Assembly: GCA_023150935.1 (NCBI GenBank)
Contig: JAKLJW010000048.1
Location: forward strand, 1-33,770
Direction: 5' to 3'
From: Candidatus Binatia bacterium
GTDB lineage: Bacteria; Desulfobacterota; Binatia; HRBIN30
Length of the DNA stretch: 33,770 nt
Below are positions 15,592-22,802 of this stretch, in pieces. A program made the position numbers and the translations under genes. Numbering within the stretch: the first letter of the stretch is position 1; every line of letters begins with the position of its first letter. The notes beneath the pieces were generated by a model. The model made no database searches, had not been told where the DNA came from, and saw nothing but the letters and a program-made list of their open reading frames with translations.

Positions 15592-17340
15592 GTGCAGACC
15601 GATAGTTGGCTCCGCCGCCGCACGGCGCTCCACGATCGCTATCTCGAGGTCGCACGTGTCGGCGATGCGTCCCGCCTCGCCTACCTGCGCGGGCCGGAAA
15701 CGGTCTGGACCGAAGAAGAGGTCGCCGCGCTGTGGCACCGGGCGGTGCGCAACCCGGTCAGCGCGCTGGAACCGCTCAACTGCGTCTACGTGCATGTGCC
15801 GTTCTGCAAGGCCCTCTGCTCGTTTTGCAATTACGACCGCCTGCGGCCGTCGTCGCCGGCGCTGCTGAAGACGTGGCTCACGCGCGTCTTACGGTCCATC
15901 GAGATCATCGGCCCGGCGGTACGGCCCCTGACGTTCCATTCGCTGTACATGGGAGGCGGCACGCCGTCGGTGTTGCCGGCGCCGCTGCTGCACGAGCTGT
16001 TCGAGGCGCTCGACCAGGCGCTGAAGTGGCACCCGCGCGCCTCGCGCAAGCTCGAGTTCGACCCGGCGGTGATGAACCGGGATCGCCTCAAGGTGCTGGC
16101 GGCGCACCGCTTTACGCAGCTCTCCTTCGGTATCGAAACGCTGGACCCGGAGATCAACGCCCGTCACAACCGCGGCCGACAGGGCATCGAGACGATCGAA
16201 CGGTGCTTCGCCGATCTCAAGGCCGTCGGCGTGTCGGACGTGGCTTGCGACTTCCTGCTCGGGCTGGAAGGCACGACACCGGAAGGCATGCTCGCCGAAA
16301 TGGAAACCGTACTGCGGCGCTTCAAGCCCATCTGGCTCGACATCTTCATGCTCACGCCGACGCACACTTACGTCGCCAAGCACTTCGGCGGCTCGTGGGA
16401 GGCGTTCTGGTCGCATCTCGGCCGTTTCGAAGCCATCGTACCGCCGGCACTGCCGGCGCTGGCGGAGCGGACGGGCTACGTGGTGCGCATGGGACGCGGA
16501 CACCACATGATGCTCGAACTGCCGCGTCGCAAGGCGCCGCCGCGGCTGAAGTCGATCCTTCTCAAGCTGCTGCGCTTCAAGGAAGCCCCGCGGGGACGCT
16601 ACTTCTACACCGCCCTGACAACGGAATCGCGGCGGCCGCTCAACGTCCTCGGTCTCGGCCGCTCGGCACGGTCCGGCATCTTCGCGACCGCCGCCTTCGC
16701 GGCCCACGATCCCGACGACGATCCGGCCGTCGCAGGCCCCGCCAGCTACGCCGGCAACCTGGTGGACGTAACCGACGAGGCCCGGACCTTTCTCGCTCAT
16801 TACCTGCGCGACAACCACGTGGTCGACCGTGCCGAGTTCAGGCAGATTTTCGGGGGCGACATGCCGGAGGTGATTCCGCAGGCCCTCGCCGGCTGGGCGC
16901 ACGAAGGCACCGCCCGCCTCGACGAGGACGCGCTGCGGTTCGTGCCCCAGGACCGCCGCGAACGTATTCGGAGTCTGCTCTGGCTGGTGCCCGAGGAAGC
17001 GATCGAATTCGATCTGGCCCACTTCGGACAATTGGAACTCTCGCCCGCCGGCGTGGCGCAACTCGTTCGACCCCTCAAGCCCGGCACCAACCTCGCGGGC
17101 GGCCACACCTTCGAGGGCGCCGACGGCACCCGACTGATCGTTCGCACTCCGGGGGGCGAACGGCTGCGCCTGCGCATCGCGCCGGAACTCGCCGAGGGCA
17201 CGCCCCTTCGGCTCGTGCTCGACGGCGCACCGGTCTCGGCAGACCCGGTCACCTTACGTCAGGCGGTAGCGCAACTCCGTAGCGTGCTGACGCACCACCA
17301 CCGGCAACAGGCCCGCCGCCCGCCGGCGGAGACGCCTTGA
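15592..17340 (+). CDS. HemN-like radical SAM protein
   Basis: This 582-residue protein has the HemN/HemW-type loop VHVPFCKALCSFCNY (Cys72, Cys76, Cys79), YMGGGTPS at 119-126 and the FGIETLDPEINARHNRG region typical of this class. True HemN and HemW are about 380-460 residues. Here about 120 extra C-terminal residues follow a winged-helix-like segment, ending in a beta-rich module (about 505-570) that resembles repeats in the 2101-3816 protein. A heme biosynthesis role is unlikely given the context; HemN-like enzymes also include methyltransferases and cyclopropanases. The start is GTG at 15592 with GAGGA (15581-15585) 6 nt upstream. A glycosyltransferase gene follows 93 nt later. Confidence 0.88.
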   Translation: MQTDSWLRRRTALHDRYLEVARVGDASRLAYLRGPETVWTEEEVAALWHRAVRNPVSALEPLNCVYVHVPFCKALCSFCNYDRLRPSSPALLKTWLTRVLRSIEIIGPAVRPLTFHSLYMGGGTPSVLPAPLLHELFEALDQALKWHPRASRKLEFDPAVMNRDRLKVLAAHRFTQLSFGIETLDPEINARHNRGRQGIETIERCFADLKAVGVSDVACDFLLGLEGTTPEGMLAEMETVLRRFKPIWLDIFMLTPTHTYVAKHFGGSWEAFWSHLGRFEAIVPPALPALAERTGYVVRMGRGHHMMLELPRRKAPPRLKSILLKLLRFKEAPRGRYFYTALTTESRRPLNVLGLGRSARSGIFATAAFAAHDPDDDPAVAGPASYAGNLVDVTDEARTFLAHYLRDNHVVDRAEFRQIFGGDMPEVIPQALAGWAHEGTARLDEDALRFVPQDRRERIRSLLWLVPEEAIEFDLAHFGQLELSPAGVAQLVRPLKPGTNLAGGHTFEGADGTRLIVRTPGGERLRLRIAPELAEGTPLRLVLDGAPVSADPVTLRQAVAQLRSVLTHHHRQQARRPPAETP

Positions 17341-17433
17341 TCGCGCCGCCAGCAGGTCGACCGCCCGTGGCCCCGAACCCGTCGTCGTCGGCTGTGCTGC
17401 AAGACGATCTCGATCCCTGACCCACGTCGCGCC

Positions 17434-18651
17434 ATGGATAGGCACCGGGGGGCTGGCCCCAACGAGTACTTTCTGGTCATCGATATGCCCGTCTTCCGGC
17501 GGCGCTATCCGCCGGAGCTGCTGCGGCCGGGCGCACTGCACACCGCACGGATCGCGCAAGGATTGCGCCGCCGACTGGGCCGACGCAACGTCCTCGGACT
17601 GGCGTTCTACCCGTGGCACGATCAGTCGACTCTGTGGTGGTTCGAGCAGGGCATGCTGACCCTGCTCGCCGCCACCGGCTGGCCAACCGTGTGGGTCACC
17701 GATGCCCGTTACGCGTTCGACGACGACCGGCTCACCGAACTCAAGGGGGCCGTTTCGATTGTCCGCCAGTCCGGCGACGATCCCGACTGGCACCCGCCCG
17801 GCGGAAACTTCGACACCGTTATCGCCCTGTTCCCCAACGATCGGGCGACCCGGGCGGCCGCCACCCTGGGGGCGACGCTGGTGACCTTCGCGATCAAGAA
17901 TCTTCACGAGGACGAACCCGTACTCGTCGAGACGCCGCCGCCCGGCACGCCGTTGTGGCATGCGTTCGCCGGGTCGACGAACTTCATGAACGCCGCCTAC
18001 GACCGGCTTCTGGACGGCGTGCCGCGCGCCGGGTTGCTCGGCAAGACGGCGCCGGCCTGGCGGCTCATGGGCGCGCCGTTTCCGACCAATCGCTACTATT
18101 TCCCGCTGCGCCCGACGACGCCGAAGTGCGACGCCCTGATCTTCGGCAGCAAATCCCGGGATTACGACACGGTTCTCGCGGCCCTGGCGCGTACCGGCGC
18201 CGGTCGGATCGCGGCCCTGGTCGATACCGGCCACGTGGACGAGATCGAAGCGACGATCCGCCGTTACGGCCTGGCGGCAGACGTCCACGCCGAGGTCGCA
18301 CACACGCGCTTGCTGGAATTGATCGAGCGCACGCGCATCGTCCTCAACCCGATCATGCCGCCGGCGGAGAGCCACTACTCGATGAGTGTTCCGCTGGCGA
18401 TGGGCCGGCCGATCGTGGCCACCGATCTGCCCTCGACCCGGCCCTTCGCCGGACCCGGCGTGCGCCTCGCGAACATGGGCGACGTCGACGCCTGGGCCGC
18501 AGCCATCGGCCGATTCGGCGCCGAAACCGCCGATGCACTGCCGCACCGTGGCGCACTCACGCAGGGACTGGAGCGCCATGATCTCGACCGTTTCTTCGCC
18601 TCGGCCCTGCTCGCCACTCTCGGCGGCAACCGTCCGTCCCCGCCGGGGTGA
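17434..18651 (+). CDS. GT-B-like glycosyltransferase
   Basis: This is a 405-residue soluble protein. The N-terminal half has alternating strands and helices. The C-terminal half contains LELIERTRIVLNPIMPPAESHYSMSVPLAMGRPIVATD, the pattern of the donor-binding domain of GT-B (family 1 or 4-like) enzymes, where a conserved Glu and following helix hold the nucleotide sugar. An ATG at 17485 is an alternative start; neither site has a clear ribosome binding site. It follows the HemN-like gene and is probably co-transcribed. A role in decorating the cluster product with sugar is inferred. It converges with the DUF4760-like gene, with 33 nt between stops. Confidence 0.68.
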   Translation: MDRHRGAGPNEYFLVIDMPVFRRRYPPELLRPGALHTARIAQGLRRRLGRRNVLGLAFYPWHDQSTLWWFEQGMLTLLAATGWPTVWVTDARYAFDDDRLTELKGAVSIVRQSGDDPDWHPPGGNFDTVIALFPNDRATRAAATLGATLVTFAIKNLHEDEPVLVETPPPGTPLWHAFAGSTNFMNAAYDRLLDGVPRAGLLGKTAPAWRLMGAPFPTNRYYFPLRPTTPKCDALIFGSKSRDYDTVLAALARTGAGRIAALVDTGHVDEIEATIRRYGLAADVHAEVAHTRLLELIERTRIVLNPIMPPAESHYSMSVPLAMGRPIVATDLPSTRPFAGPGVRLANMGDVDAWAAAIGRFGAETADALPHRGALTQGLERHDLDRFFASALLATLGGNRPSPPG

Positions 18652-18684
18652 TCCTCGCGGTCGGTCCGCGGCGGCGCACTCCGT

Positions 18685-19260
18685 CTATAGCGGGGTACGC
18701 CGGGCGTCGTCGTCTTCGCACACCCCCACTTCGCCTTCGAGAAACTCGCGCACCGCAGCACGGCCCGGCATGACATCCTCCGTCGATCGTCCCGTGCGGC
18801 GCGCCTCGCCGGCGAGCAACTCCGGCATCATGGCATCGAGCTGTGCCCATGCCGTCGGTTCGCGTTGGCGAACCTCCCCGGCGTAACCGCGCGACGCCGC
18901 CCAGTAGTGCACCATCGGCCAGTAGAACTGGTACCAGACCAGTTCCTCGTCGACGGCGCCCCGACGCATGAGAAACGCCACCTCGTCGAAGAAGTCGAGA
19001 ACCGCATCGACGTCATCGCTGCCCCGGCCTTCCAGCAGCGCCGCCGCCGCCCCTCCCCGCACGTCCAGCATCTCCTCGCCGCTCCATTCGGCGCGCAGTT
19101 GCCAGAGCGAGGCCAGCCCGGCGTTGAAGCGCGACAGCTCGCTCTGTCGCCGCACCTGAATCACGACCGCAACGGCGGTGACCATCGCGGCGCCCGCCGT
19201 TATCAGAGCCGCCGCGGCCAGCCATGCCACCCACGACCCGAATACGGTCCGTTCACTCAT
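18685..19260 (-). CDS. DUF4760-like single-span membrane protein
   Basis: This 191-residue protein has one transmembrane helix at about 10-35, then a cytoplasmic helical domain with RFNAGLASLWQLRAEW, FFDEVAFLMRRGAVDEELVWYQFYWPMVHYW and a C-terminal acidic tail. The pattern fits DUF4760-type proteins of unknown function. It is the last gene of a minus-strand run after the DUF1634 and TauE/SafE genes, 21 nt downstream of the former. A GGGGG tract about 8 nt before the ATG may serve as ribosome binding site. No reaction is predicted. Confidence 0.65.
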   Translation of the reverse strand: MSERTVFGSWVAWLAAAALITAGAAMVTAVAVVIQVRRQSELSRFNAGLASLWQLRAEWSGEEMLDVRGGAAAALLEGRGSDDVDAVLDFFDEVAFLMRRGAVDEELVWYQFYWPMVHYWAASRGYAGEVRQREPTAWAQLDAMMPELLAGEARRTGRSTEDVMPGRAAVREFLEGEVGVCEDDDARRTPL

Positions 19261-19281
19261 CGTGGTTACCCCCGACCGGAC

Positions 19282-19674
19282 TCACAGATACGCTCCGAGA
19301 ATGCTGTACAACAGGACCGCGAGCACGCCGAGCGTAACGCCGACGTACAGCCAGTCGTGCTGCAACGCGAAGGCGAGGGCCGACAGCGCCACCCGGGCAA
19401 CCGGCGTGGCCAACAGCAGCACGAGGCCCAATTGCATGAGGCCACCGCTGCGGCCACCGAGGGCCTGGCCGGCAATGCCACCGATCTCTTCGAGCGTCGC
19501 CGGCTCGCCCCTGAATACCGTGTAGCTCGGCATCTCCGTCCCGTGCCGGTAAAGGTAAACGGCGGCGCCGGCAAGCACCACAACGGCCGCCAACAGAAGA
19601 CCGCCGCGCAGCAACAGCGCCACCATCGTTTCTATACGGCGATCGCTCCACCGCCGGCCCGCGTCCGTCATCAT
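19282..19674 (-). CDS. DUF1634 membrane protein
   Basis: This 130-residue protein has three hydrophobic segments (about 20-42, 80-100 and 108-128). An RRIETMVALLLRGG start and a loop YTVFRGEPATLEEI are typical of DUF1634. Genes of this family usually sit beside TauE/SafE permeases, as here. The ATG overlaps the TGA of the permease gene (TGATG), so translation is coupled. It is likely an accessory subunit of the permease in the inner membrane. Confidence 0.82.
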   Translation of the reverse strand: MMTDAGRRWSDRRIETMVALLLRGGLLLAAVVVLAGAAVYLYRHGTEMPSYTVFRGEPATLEEIGGIAGQALGGRSGGLMQLGLVLLLATPVARVALSALAFALQHDWLYVGVTLGVLAVLLYSILGAYL

Positions 19675-20510
19675 CACATCCGTCCGGTAAGCCCGTTGTA
19701 GATCATCTGCACGCCGAGCCCCGACAACACCGCCGTGAAGAGTATGCGTAACGCCCGACTGTCGACCCGCACCAGCACCCGCGCCCCGCCCAGCGAGCCG
19801 ACGAGAACACCCAGCATCACCGGCATCGCCAACCCCGGATCGATATACCCGTGCCGCAAGTACAGGCCCGCACTGGCCGCCGCGGTTACCCCGATCATGA
19901 AGTTGCTCGTCGTCGTCGACACCTTGAACGGCAAACGCATCGCCCAATCGAGCGCCAGAACCTTCACCGCTCCGGAGCCGATGCCGAGCAGGCCAGAGAG
20001 GATGCCCGCAACGCCCATCAGGGCGAACCCGGCCGGGACGTTGCGCACGCGGTAAGCGCACGGCCCGGTTGCCGTGGGATACGTGCTGTCGAAACGCAGG
20101 CGCGAGGCCAGCGGGTCGGCCGGCGCCGCGGCAATCGCGGGATCGGTCCGCCGCAGCGACAGCGCCGCCGAGATTAGCAGCACCACCCCGAAGACGACGG
20201 CGATCGTGCCGGTCGATACAATCGCCGCCAGCGTCGCACCGGCAACGGCGCCGGTCGTGGTGGCGATTTCGAGGAACATGCCGACCCGGAGATTGCTGTA
20301 GCCGTCACGCACGTACGCCGAGGCCGCCCCGGAGGAGGTGGCAATAACCGAGATCAAGGCGGCCCCGGCGGCATAACGGATGTCGACCCCGAACCCGAGC
20401 GTCAGCACGGGAATAATCACCACACCGCCACCGAGACCGCTGAGCGCACCGACGAAACCCGCCAGAACCGCGGTGGCCCACACCGTGGCCGTGAATGTCA
20501 GAACGTCCAA
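19674..20510 (-). CDS. TauE/SafE family sulfite or organic anion exporter
   Basis: This is a 278-residue inner-membrane permease with about eight transmembrane segments in two related halves. The half-repeat signatures are GFVGALSGLGGGVVIIP near 18-34 and GILSGLLGIGSGAVKVLAL near 170-190, which define the TauE/SafE (formerly DUF81) family. Members export sulfite, sulfoacetate and similar anions, but the substrate here is not resolved. The start is TTG at 20510, supported by AGGGGAC about 8 nt upstream. It leads a three-gene run with DUF1634 and the DUF4760-like gene and is divergent from the VOC gene across about 195 nt. Confidence 0.88.
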   Translation of the reverse strand: MDVLTFTATVWATAVLAGFVGALSGLGGGVVIIPVLTLGFGVDIRYAAGAALISVIATSSGAASAYVRDGYSNLRVGMFLEIATTTGAVAGATLAAIVSTGTIAVVFGVVLLISAALSLRRTDPAIAAAPADPLASRLRFDSTYPTATGPCAYRVRNVPAGFALMGVAGILSGLLGIGSGAVKVLALDWAMRLPFKVSTTTSNFMIGVTAAASAGLYLRHGYIDPGLAMPVMLGVLVGSLGGARVLVRVDSRALRILFTAVLSGLGVQMIYNGLTGRM

Positions 20511-20691
20511 GCGGTTCGTCCCCTGCCCTTACCGACCCTGCCACGCCGCATCGGCGGCAGGATAGTCGTAACGCGCACCGCCAGTCGAGCACCGCGGGTC
20601 CGCCGCGGCGACCGCGGCACGGCTCGGCTGCCCGCCCTTCCCGTCCCCTTGTCACGGCAACCGATGGCCGGTAGCCTCGGCGCGCTTCGTC

Positions 20692-20698
20692 AAGGAGG
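20692..20698 (+). promoter_or_regulatory. Ribosome binding site of the VOC gene
   Basis: AAGGAGG is a near-perfect Shine-Dalgarno sequence, 7 nt before the ATG at 20706. It decides between that start and an upstream in-frame start at 20649. Confidence 0.7.
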
Positions 20699-20705
20699 AC
20701 ATTTC

Positions 20706-21179
20706 ATGGGCGATCGTCCGTTCAAGGTGCTCGGCCTGCAGCAAATCGCCGTCGGCGGTCCGAGCAAAGCGGCGCTGCGGCGGTTGTGGGTCGACGTGCT
20801 CGGCCTGACGCCGACCGGCACGTTTCGCAGCGAGACGGAAAACGTCGACGAGGACATTACCGCGGCGGGCGCCGGCGCTTTCAAGGTCGAGGTCGACCTG
20901 ATGCAGCCCATCGATCCGGACAAGCGGCCGAAGGTACACGAACCGCCCCTGAACCATATCGGTCTGTGGATCGACGACCTGCCTGCCGCCGTCGCGTGGC
21001 TGACGCAACAGGGCGTGCGCTTCGCCCCCGGGGGCATCCGCAAGGGAGCGGCCGGCTTCGACGTTTGCTTCATTCACCCCAAGGGCAACGAGCAGGCGCC
21101 GATCGGCGGCGAGGGGGTGCTCATCGAACTGGTCCAGGCGCCGCCCGAGGTGGTCGACGCCTTCCGTCGCCTCGCCTAG
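20706..21179 (+). CDS. VOC (glyoxalase/dioxygenase) superfamily protein
   Basis: This 157-residue protein has two beta-alpha-beta-beta-beta modules. The first begins VLGLQQIAVGG...LRRLWVDVLGL. The second begins LNHIGLWIDDLPAAVAWLTQQGVRF and ends GVLIELVQAPPEVV. His and Glu residues are at typical metal-ligand positions (the H of LNHIGL and the E of LIELVQ). The ending resembles lactoylglutathione lyase or methylmalonyl-CoA epimerase-like members, but the substrate is open. The TAG stop lies inside the left terminal inverted repeat of the adjacent MITE-like element, so insertion may have replaced the original 3' end. Confidence 0.8.
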   Translation: MGDRPFKVLGLQQIAVGGPSKAALRRLWVDVLGLTPTGTFRSETENVDEDITAAGAGAFKVEVDLMQPIDPDKRPKVHEPPLNHIGLWIDDLPAAVAWLTQQGVRFAPGGIRKGAAGFDVCFIHPKGNEQAPIGGEGVLIELVQAPPEVVDAFRRLA

Positions 21180-21406
21180 GAGCCTTTCGGAGAAAGGCCT
21201 GCTGGTGCTTCGACAAGCTCAGCACGAGCGGGCTCTGCCTTTACTTCACAGCATCTCCCGCTCGCCCTGAGCCCGTCCAAGGGCGAGGGCCCGCTGGTGC
21301 TTCGACAAGCTCAGCACGAGCGGGCTCTGCCTTTATTTCACAGCACCTTCCGCTCGCCCTGAGCCCGTCGAAGGGCGAGGGCCCGCTTTCTCCGACAGGC
21401 TCCTAG
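21176..21406. mobile_element. 231-bp MITE-like element with 21-bp terminal inverted repeats
   Basis: The ends 21176-21196 and 21386-21406 are inverted repeats, starting CTAGGAGCCT on each strand, that match at 20 of 21 positions. The outer CTAG contains TA, so a TA or CTAG target duplication, as for IS630/mariner-type elements, is possible but cannot be separated from the palindromic ends. The element has no ORF of transposase size and its core is a two-copy tandem repeat. It lies between the VOC stop codon, which it supplies, and the lgt start, 35 nt beyond. Confidence 0.6.
21201..21384. repeat. Two tandem copies of a 92-bp hairpin-forming repeat
   Basis: The units at 21201-21292 and 21293-21384 differ at only a handful of positions. 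Each contains CTTCGACAAGCTCAGCACG and, further on, CGCTCGCCCTGAGCCCGT, which is an imperfect reverse complement of the first, so each unit can fold into a long hairpin. The CTTCGACAAGCTCAG core resembles REP-like intergenic repeats found in many high-GC genomes; that comparison is from memory. Confidence 0.8.
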
Positions 21407-21441
21407 CCACCCGCATACTCGTCGGTTATCATCGCCGCCGC

Positions 21442-22233
21442 ATGTATCCCGTGATCCTGCAACTCGGCCCGGTGACCATCTACAGCTACGGCTTGATGAT
21501 GGCGCTGGGCTTCCTGACCGCCGGCTACCTCACGGGCCGGGAAATGAACCGCCACGGCCTCAACGGCGAGCTGGCGTCGGCCATGGTTTTCTGGGCCGCG
21601 GTCGGCGGTCTGGTCGGGGCCCGACTACTTGCCATCGGCGACGAGTGGTCGAGTTTCGTGGCGGATCCCGTCGGGTTCATGCTCAGCGGCTCCGGCTTCG
21701 TCTTCTTCGGCGGCCTGATCGGAGGCTTCATTGCCGTATCCCTGACGATCCTGCGCCACGGACTTCCCTGGGCGGTTACGGTCGACTGCATTGCCCCCGG
21801 CCTGGTGCTGGCGCAGGCCCTCGGACGAATCGGCTGCCAGCTTGCCGGCGACGGCGACTGGGGACGCGAAACGACGCTGCCGTGGGGCATGGCGTATCCG
21901 AACGCCATCGTCGGATGGGACTACCCGCCCGGCGTGCGCGTGCACCCGGCGCCAATCTACGAGACCCTCGCTTACAGCGCCGTGTTCCTCATCCTGTGGA
22001 GAATGCGCACCCGGCCGCACGCCCCCGGCAATCTCTTCTGGTGGTATCTCGTTCTCGCCTCGGGGGCGCGGTTCGCGATCGAGTTCGTACGCATCAATCC
22101 GCGCCTGCTGTTCGGCCTGTCCGAGGCGCAACTCATCGCCCTCGGCCTGATGGCGATCGGCGCGTGGCGGCTGCTGGCCGCCCGCACCGTGCCGGCGCCC
22201 GCGCCGGGTTCCGTCCGGTCCGCCAAGTCATGA
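21442..22233 (+). CDS. lgt: Prolipoprotein diacylglyceryl transferase
   Basis: Lgt transfers diacylglycerol from phosphatidylglycerol to the lipobox cysteine of prolipoproteins in the inner membrane. The 263-residue protein has seven or so membrane segments, the start YPVILQLGPVTIYSYGLMMAL, FFGGLIGG near 88-95, the signature GRIGCQLAGDGDWG at 128-141 (the GDGDWG variant seen in many non-enteric Lgt proteins) and HPAPIYE at 168-174. Length is normal. The stop overlaps the start of the thioredoxin-like gene (ATGA), so the three genes 21442-24109 form one tightly coupled unit. Confidence 0.95.
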   Translation: MYPVILQLGPVTIYSYGLMMALGFLTAGYLTGREMNRHGLNGELASAMVFWAAVGGLVGARLLAIGDEWSSFVADPVGFMLSGSGFVFFGGLIGGFIAVSLTILRHGLPWAVTVDCIAPGLVLAQALGRIGCQLAGDGDWGRETTLPWGMAYPNAIVGWDYPPGVRVHPAPIYETLAYSAVFLILWRMRTRPHAPGNLFWWYLVLASGARFAIEFVRINPRLLFGLSEAQLIALGLMAIGAWRLLAARTVPAPAPGSVRSAKS

Positions 22234-22802
22234 CGGCACGGCCCGCCGCGGTCGTCGCACCGCTTGCCGTTCTGCTCATCGCCCTGCTGGTTGGCCTCTG
22301 GTTCTACCGCGCCCAGAGCGCCACGCGCGCCGGCTTCCCCGCGCCCGTCTTCGCGCTCCAGGATCTGTCGGGAAAAACCCACCGGCTTTCCGATCTCCGC
22401 GGAAAGATCGTATTCCTCAACGTCTGGGCCACGTGGTGTCCCCCCTGCCGTGAGGAGATGCCCTCGATGGAACGCCTTTACCAGCGCCTGCGCGGCACCG
22501 ATTTCGCCATGCTCGCAGTCAGCGAAGACGAGGGCGGCGCCGCCGTCGTGGGACAGTTCGTACAGGAAACCGGCATCACCTTTCCGGTGCTCCTCGACCC
22601 GGAGGGTTTGCTGCCACGCCGGTACGGCATCACCGGCTTTCCGGAGACCTTCGTCATCGATCGCAACGGGCTGGTAATCCGCCACGTGATCGGCCCCGAG
22701 GACTGGGACAGCGACGGCGTTTACGCGTATTTCCTCGACCTGCTGCGCCGGCCCGCCGAGGACAGCGGTGCGCCGCGGGCCGGCGGGGTGGGCGCGGGGT
22801 GA
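22230..22802 (+). CDS. TlpA-type membrane-anchored thioredoxin
   Basis: This 190-residue protein has an N-terminal signal anchor (about 8-26) and a periplasmic thioredoxin fold of the TlpA/ResA type: APVFALQDLSGK, then NVWATWCPPC with the redox pair Cys70, Cys73, and the cis-Pro region GFPETFVID. It probably reduces or isomerises disulfides outside the inner membrane, for instance in cytochrome c maturation, but the client is unknown. The ATG overlaps the lgt stop by 4 nt, and its own end overlaps the metallopeptidase start. Confidence 0.9.
   Translation: MTARPAAVVAPLAVLLIALLVGLWFYRAQSATRAGFPAPVFALQDLSGKTHRLSDLRGKIVFLNVWATWCPPCREEMPSMERLYQRLRGTDFAMLAVSEDEGGAAVVGQFVQETGITFPVLLDPEGLLPRRYGITGFPETFVIDRNGLVIRHVIGPEDWDSDGVYAYFLDLLRRPAEDSGAPRAGGVGAG

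Noticed and set aside
15592..17340. Annotation as coproporphyrinogen III dehydrogenase (hemN) or heme chaperone hemW
   Set aside because: The cysteine loop is HemN-like, but the extra C-terminal module, length and neighbours do not fit a heme enzyme.
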